A DNA stretch of 61,089 nt from Thermoproteota archaeon (GTDB taxonomy: Archaea > Korarchaeota > Korarchaeia > Korarchaeales > Korarchaeaceae), in assembly GCA_027491415.1 (NCBI GenBank), contig JAOZFH010000013.1, forward strand, positions 1 through 61,089, in the 5' to 3' direction. A program made the position numbers and the translations under genes. The first letter of the stretch is position 1. Each line of letters starts with the position of its first letter. The notes below the pieces were generated by a model. The model had not been told where the DNA came from. It did not search any database and worked only from the letters and a program-made list of their open reading frames with translations. Positions 59,766 to 61,089 of this stretch are shown here, piece after piece.

Positions 59766-60542
59766 TTGTCTTCAACAGACTCCACGCTGAAGGAGAGGAT
59801 CCTGAACCTCCTCAAGCGGGATGAGGAGTTCAGGTACGCGGTCGCTGGGCTCATAGGCTACGGCGACGTGCTAGATCGGATGAGGGAGCACGACCGGAAG
59901 TTCAACGAGATACTGGAGGAGCTCAGGGCCCACAGGCGCCTGCTGGAAGGACACGAGAGGAGGTTCGAGGGCATAGAGGCCAGGCTGGCGGAGCACGACA
60001 GGAAGTTCAACGAGATACTGGCCCAGATCGCCGAGATCAGGGAGAGACAGGCGGAGCACGACAGGAAGTTCAACGAGATACTGGAGCGGATGGAGGGTCT
60101 GGAGAGGGAGTTGGAGAGGGTACGGATGAGGGTGGAGGTCACCATTGGGAGCATGGGCAGGAGGTGGGGCAGGGACCTGGAGAGGACCACGCTTGAGATA
60201 TTCAGGGAGGCGCTGGAGAGGGAGGGGATAGAGCCGGGGAGGGTCGAGAGGTTCGTCAGGGTGGACGAGGACGGCTCGGTGACCGGGGTCAAGGGCAGGA
60301 GGGTCGAGGCCGACATCGTCGTGAGGGACGGCAGGCTCTACATCCTCGAGGTCAAGTCCCACGCCAGCCTGGACGACGTGGAGTGGTTCCACCAGGTGTC
60401 ACTCTGGGTCGAGAGGTTCATGGGGAGGAAGGCCGACAGGCTCATCCTGGTCGCCGTCAACGTGGACGACGACGCCCTGGAGAGGGCCCGAGAGCTCGGC
60501 ATGGGGGTGATCTTCGGGAACGTGATCAGGCTGACCGACTGA
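59766..60542 (+). CDS. DUF3782-type protein with PD-(D/E)XK nuclease-like domain
   Basis: 258 residues. Residues 35-120 are a coiled coil with three copies of EHDRKFNEIL separated by 20-40 residues. The C-terminal domain (about 130-258) has EADIVVRDGRLYILEVKSHA, the D...ExK motif of PD-(D/E)XK nucleases, and ends in VIFGNVIRL. Such proteins are abundant and multi-copy in thermophilic archaea; their substrate is unknown. TTG 59766 follows GGTGATCGATC. Confidence 0.8.
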   Translation: MSSTDSTLKERILNLLKRDEEFRYAVAGLIGYGDVLDRMREHDRKFNEILEELRAHRRLLEGHERRFEGIEARLAEHDRKFNEILAQIAEIRERQAEHDRKFNEILERMEGLERELERVRMRVEVTIGSMGRRWGRDLERTTLEIFREALEREGIEPGRVERFVRVDEDGSVTGVKGRRVEADIVVRDGRLYILEVKSHASLDDVEWFHQVSLWVERFMGRKADRLILVAVNVDDDALERARELGMGVIFGNVIRLTD

Positions 60543-60707
60543 CCCCAAGCCTCCGCGCCTGGGCCCGCGCGCGAACGCCGCGTCCGCTACGGCTGGGCAT
60601 ACGGGGTGGGACGACCTCGAGCTCGCCCTCCGGGCCCTCAGTCACGCGTCCCGCCACGCCCGCGGCGCGCTCGGCCCGCCGTCCCAGGCCGCGCGGATCC
60701 CGCAAGC

Positions 60708-60715
60708 CTTAATTC
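60708..60715 (+). promoter_or_regulatory. TATA box of the partial HTH gene
   Basis: CTTAATTC, about 29 nt before GTG 60741, predicting a leaderless transcript. Confidence 0.5.
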
Positions 60716-60740
60716 CGTAGGGCGTCGGGCACCTCGGACG

Positions 60741-61089
60741 GTGGAGTTGGGTAAGAGGAGGGTGAGGCTCAGCGACGAGGGCCGCGCCCTGATAATGTGG
60801 TGGCACCTGCTCAGAGGGATGCTCGTCAGGTCGGGCTCGAGCAAGCTCTACCACTTCTCAAAGGCCGCCTACCACGCTCAGAAGCTGGTGAGGAAGAGGA
60901 TGAAGGCCGACGAGGCTGAGAGGCTCGGCCTCACCAAATCAGAGTACGTCATGCTCCTCACCATGGCCAAGGGGAGCGAGTTCACCGTGAGGGAGCTGGC
61001 CGAGGCCACCGGCCTGAGCGAGAGCACCGTGAGGAAGAACCTCAAGACCTTCGTCAGGGCCGGAGTGGCCGAGGAGGACGCCTCCCAGA
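60741..61089 (+). CDS. Helix-turn-helix transcriptional regulator, 3' partial
   Basis: 116 codons to the right edge, no stop. GTG 60741 reads MELGKRRVRLSDEGRALIMW, followed by a basic helical region (SSKLYHFSKAAYHAQKLVRK) and a winged helix (FTVRELAEATGLSESTVRKNLKTF). The HTH resembles MarR/ArsR-like archaeal regulators; the N-terminal region is unassigned. Confidence 0.75.
   Translation, partial: MELGKRRVRLSDEGRALIMWWHLLRGMLVRSGSSKLYHFSKAAYHAQKLVRKRMKADEAERLGLTKSEYVMLLTMAKGSEFTVRELAEATGLSESTVRKNLKTFVRAGVAEEDASQ

Overview
The window is high-GC (roughly two-thirds G+C by eye) archaeal DNA, probably from a thermophilic or hyperthermophilic member of the TACK/Thermoproteota side of the Archaea; I cannot place it more finely. 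Evidence: TATA boxes of the CTTAAAT/CTTTAAT type about 27 nt before many starts (leaderless mRNAs), frequent GTG/TTG starts, an archaeal-type short triosephosphate isomerase, a PolB2-type family B DNA polymerase, a tungsten aldehyde:ferredoxin oxidoreductase, a cytidylyltransferase/CDP-alcohol phosphotransferase fusion of the di-inositol-phosphate type (a hyperthermophile solute pathway), TrpB2, a SerK-like ParB-fold protein, COG3357-type HTH/Zn-ribbon regulators and many toxin-antitoxin pairs. No rRNA, tRNA, CRISPR array or intact insertion sequence was found.

Layout. 1-3977: secreted and surface proteins (membrane-anchored subtilase cut by the window edge, a caspase/CHAT-like secreted protein, an S-layer-like protein) and a regulator. 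3958-5741: a DUF4430 protein with an ECF S component, divergent from a winged-helix regulator. 5788-14313: coiled-coil membrane proteins, an HDAC-fold amidohydrolase coupled to an enolase-superfamily racemase/OSBS, a GT-C-like membrane protein, VapBC, PolB2. 14520-19471: decayed MNT/HEPN pair, RecA-like protein, decayed NYN gene, TPI, IPCT/DIPPS-like fusion. 20133-25860: ClC channel, EamA and PhzF genes in a tandem duplication with reciprocal decay around an intact MntA/HepT pair, a sirtuin remnant and a small membrane protein. 25866-34946: a 2864-residue surface protein of about 20 DUF11-like domains with a cytoplasmic PIN-like tail, plus its upstream membrane partner. 35198-43000: SppA, AOR, YkgJ-type protein, nicotinamidase, ferritin-like protein, acylphosphatase/coiled-coil fusion. 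43107-47097: AlkA-like glycosylase, YgeW-like carbamoyltransferase, TrpB2, SerK-like protein. 47556-50792: complete ECF transporter operon. 50925-53633: RAM-domain protein with an ABC-2 exporter. 53659-59326: MoxR/DUF58/VWA cluster. 59766-61089: DUF3782/PD-(D/E)XK protein and a partial HTH protein.

How genes work together. Most operons are tight, with ATGA or GTGA overlaps. The most suggestive couplings are SerK-like with TrpB2 (possible O-phosphoserine supply to a tryptophan synthase), racemase/OSBS with HDAC-fold amidohydrolase (N-acylated amino acid metabolism), DUF4430 with the ECF S component (possible corrinoid capture and uptake), and the giant DUF11 protein with its membrane partner. 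Several small genes carry single-base frameshifts, often in G runs, or a nonsense codon, while long genes are intact. This pattern fits decay of dispensable defence and toxin genes, but consensus error has to be excluded.
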